From positions 1-38,516 of IMG/VR virus record IMGVR_UViG_3300047470_000133: a stretch of 38,516 nucleotides of DNA. One strand, 5' to 3'. Every line of letters starts with the position of its first letter. Within the stretch, counting starts at the first letter, position 1. Positions 36,233 through 38,516 of the stretch are shown here, piece by piece. A program made the position numbers and the translations under genes. The DNA is from a virus. The notes beneath the pieces are model-generated. The model was given only the letters and a program-made list of their open reading frames with translations. It searched no databases and was not told the origin of the DNA.

Positions 36233-38516
36233 TCAGTCCTGGGCGAAGATGCCCGGACCCGTTGCCTTCACTTCGGTACCAGCGACTCGAACGCCCACCA
36301 GGGCCATGCCCTTAGCGACCCGCACGCGCTGAATGCCGCGCTCTTCCATCGCGGAATAGAACAGCTTTCGCGACCACACTTCTTTGGTCTGTAGCCCCTC
36401 GGCCTCGCACCATTCGCGGTAAGCGTTGTATGCGTCAGCGCCGTTGATGCGCGCCGTGTCGTCCGCCTCAAGCACGCCCGGGAAGAAACCGGCCAGCGTG
36501 TCCGACGTGGCTTTGTATTCGTCCGTGGCAGCGCTGATGTACTCCGGATCCTGCAAGCCGTTGGCGAACCAGGCCACCGCACCGCGAACACACCAGGCCG
36601 CAATGCCCTCCGCCTCGCCGAGTAGCTTTCGGTCAAGGTTGTGATCTCGCTCGCCGGGGGCAAAGAACCGCTTGAACGGCACCATCTTGACGCGGCGCCA
36701 AAGGCCGTCATCCTGGCCGCGAAACTTGGGCTTGTGGTTGGTCGCCAGCATGAGAAGGAACGTCGGGCGGAACGTGAAGAACTCTTGACGCAAGAATCGG
36801 GCCGCAATCTCATCCTTGCCGGTGACCCGTTTCAGTACGGCCTCAGACATCGGGCGCCCCGACTCCCCCTCAGACGCCATGACGAGACGAGAACCGCGCA
36901 GCGCTGCAAGGTCGTTGGGGATGCCGCCGCTGGCCTTATCCTCGAACGTCGCAAAGGGGGTCGTGGTGCTGATCGTCCGGAACACCGCCGTCAGCGTGTC
37001 TGTCAGGACTGATTTGCCGTTCGCGCCCTTGCCCCACAGCACGCAGAAACACTGTTCGTCCGTGTAGCCGGTGATTCCGTAACCAAGCATGCGTTGCATG
37101 TACGGGACCATCTCGGGCATGTCCGGGAAGATCTCGACCATGAACGATTCCCAGCGAGGCGCGGGGGCATCGGCCCGGAAGTTGATGTCCAGCGCGTACG
37201 TCATCATGTCCCGCTTGTCATGCGGGCGGAGCTTGCCGGTTCGGAGTTCCACCGTGCCGTTACGGAAGCTCAGCAGGTCCGGTGCGGCATCAAACTTGGC
37301 AGCTTCCACATAGACGCTCGGGACGGAGCGCAGTTCAGTCATCAGCGCGTCAATGCGCGTCGTCATGAGGAACGGCTTTGCCTGGTCGAGCTTCCCGGCG
37401 AGGGTCAGCGCGGCGCCCATGCGGTGGATCTCTTGGCGTACCAGGGTGCCCGACCCGTCGCGCTGCCAGACACGGCCGTCCCACACGTAGTAGCCGAGCC
37501 CGGGGGCAAACTTGATACGGCCGTCGGTCCACGCCACCAGGGCATGCGCGTTCATCGCGTCAGACTCGCCGTAGCGCTCGATAAGGCCAGCGATCACGCG
37601 GGCAGCCTCGGTGCCCTGGTCACGGCTCACCACATCGGCGCCGGTTGCCTCGCTGAGTTCCGCCGATACGGTGGCTGCCTCGGCCTCGGCATGCATCTTG
37701 ACGGGCATAGCTGCCTTGACAGCGCGGTGAAGAGCAGCGGCAAACTCGGACGGGTCACGCTCGCGCCAGTCCGTAAGGTCATCCCCGGCGTTCGGAATGG
37801 CCAGCGTGTATACGTCGATTCCGTGCTCTGCCAGACCCTCAGCGAGCCGACGGCTGAACGTCTGCCCCGCCGTGTCGTTGTCGCCAGCCACGATTACCTG
37901 AGTGCCCCGCAGGCCGTCGGCAAGCTCCGCGATCAACTCCGGGGAGGACGCCAGCGAGGCACCCCGGACAGCGACAGCGTCATATCCGACCGCAACCGCT
38001 GTGAGGCCGTCTCCGGGCCCCTCAGTTATGAGCGTGACTCCGTATCCGGCCTCTCCCCGAAACACGCCGTAGGGGGTCCAGCGCTGCCCCTGGGGGTTGC
38101 TCAGCGACAGCCACCGTCCGGGGCACTGCCCGGAAAGGTCGCGACCCTGGGCACCACGGGTGACGCCGTCGAATCCGTTCAGCGGCACCACCATGCGCGG
38201 GAACCGGCCGAATGACGACGAGATAAACGAGGGTCCATCGGCGGACGGTGCGGCCCATCGCAGGCCGATTCGCTCGGCGGCATCCTTGGTGATCCCAAAC
38301 CGTTCCTCGGCGTACGACCCGTCCCCCACCGGAAGCGAGTCCAGCCACATGCGCAGGGTTGCTATCGCCCCGATGCTGACAAGCTGCGGACGTTCCTTGG
38401 GCACGGTTACGGCGTCGCCTTCCACGTTGAACAGATCAGGCCAGCGGAGCCCCGCAGCCTTAACGATGTCGTCGTTCTTGCACATGGCCCGGCAGGCAAG
38501 CCGAACCTTGTGGTCA
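36233..38516 (-). CDS. TOPRIM primase / SF3 (D5-like) helicase, 5' end cut by the window
   Basis: The frame is open to the edge, and the residues before the first ATG (HKVRLACRAMCKNDDIVKAAGLRWPDLFN) are the end of a primase zinc ribbon, so the true start lies outside. The TOPRIM domain has ITEGPGDGLTA and VAGDNDTAGQ, which carry the catalytic Glu and Asp-x-Asp. The C-terminal half has WGKGANGKSVL (Walker A), LVMASEGESG (Walker B) and LLMLATNHKP (sensor), the SF3/D5 helicase set. It primes and unwinds DNA at the replication fork. It ends 83 bases before the polymerase. Confidence 0.95.
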   Translation of the reverse strand, partial: DHKVRLACRAMCKNDDIVKAAGLRWPDLFNVEGDAVTVPKERPQLVSIGAIATLRMWLDSLPVGDGSYAEERFGITKDAAERIGLRWAAPSADGPSFISSSFGRFPRMVVPLNGFDGVTRGAQGRDLSGQCPGRWLSLSNPQGQRWTPYGVFRGEAGYGVTLITEGPGDGLTAVAVGYDAVAVRGASLASSPELIAELADGLRGTQVIVAGDNDTAGQTFSRRLAEGLAEHGIDVYTLAIPNAGDDLTDWRERDPSEFAAALHRAVKAAMPVKMHAEAEAATVSAELSEATGADVVSRDQGTEAARVIAGLIERYGESDAMNAHALVAWTDGRIKFAPGLGYYVWDGRVWQRDGSGTLVRQEIHRMGAALTLAGKLDQAKPFLMTTRIDALMTELRSVPSVYVEAAKFDAAPDLLSFRNGTVELRTGKLRPHDKRDMMTYALDINFRADAPAPRWESFMVEIFPDMPEMVPYMQRMLGYGITGYTDEQCFCVLWGKGANGKSVLTDTLTAVFRTISTTTPFATFEDKASGGIPNDLAALRGSRLVMASEGESGRPMSEAVLKRVTGKDEIAARFLRQEFFTFRPTFLLMLATNHKPKFRGQDDGLWRRVKMVPFKRFFAPGERDHNLDRKLLGEAEGIAAWCVRGAVAWFANGLQDPEYISAATDEYKATSDTLAGFFPGVLEADDTARINGADAYNAYREWCEAEGLQTKEVWSRKLFYSAMEERGIQRVRVAKGMALVGVRVAGTEVKATGPGIFAQD

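Noticed and set aside
37094-38215. Plus-strand frame of 373 codons
   Set aside because: It is fully antisense to the primase/helicase, whose motifs are unambiguous.

Overview
This window looks like an internal stretch of a temperate, siphovirus-type actinobacteriophage, most likely one that infects Streptomyces. The evidence is the HK97-style head and tail genes, a tape-measure gene, a large serine integrase with a phiC31 Gp3-like partner, a ThyX thymidylate synthase, GC-rich codon use, frequent GTG and TTG starts, and a small tRNA cluster. Every gene I can support is on the minus strand, so transcription runs from high to low coordinates. Both ends are cut inside genes: a primase/helicase on the right and a very small gene on the left.

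In transcription order, the first region (38.5-30.8 kb) handles DNA replication and nucleotides. It holds a TOPRIM primase/SF3 helicase, a family A DNA polymerase, a sigma-factor-like protein, an HNH endonuclease, ThyX, a small lipoprotein, a tiny zinc-knuckle peptide, a thioredoxin-like protein and a dCMP deaminase. Next (30.7-26.9 kb) come short orphan genes. Five of them have their own promoter, which abuts a conserved dyad, and several have their own terminator. A secreted proline/threonine-rich protein follows. The serine integrase (26.5-25.1 kb) is translationally coupled to a zinc-finger protein that resembles endonuclease VII.

The late region (24.3-5.1 kb) starts with a tRNA-like element and tRNAs Met/Ile(CAU), Leu(UAG) and Pro(UGG). 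It continues with an HNH endonuclease, small and large terminase, portal, MuF-like protein, scaffold, capsid, connectors, tail tube, two tail chaperones joined by a canonical -1 frameshift, tape measure, a very large minor tail protein, a beta-helix tail spike, an amidase endolysin and two holin-like membrane proteins. Beyond lysis (5.0-0 kb) lie a dNMP kinase, a 421-residue orphan, three small proteins, a RecB/Cas4-type exonuclease and the Gp3-like recombination directionality factor.

The most interesting content is regulatory. Fourteen copies of a dyad, CCTACT-N6-AGTAGG, are scattered over the window. Six touch the -35 box of a well-formed promoter. The other eight sit just before genes without any visible promoter, which is the operator-plus-stoperator layout expected of a phage immunity system. 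The flanks of several copies differ in sequence but stay complementary. Two separate 148-bp regions are diverged copies of one another and precede the tRNA/late block and the exonuclease/RDF block. A 19-bp motif occurs five times and two copies bracket an HNH gene. No repressor gene is visible in the window.
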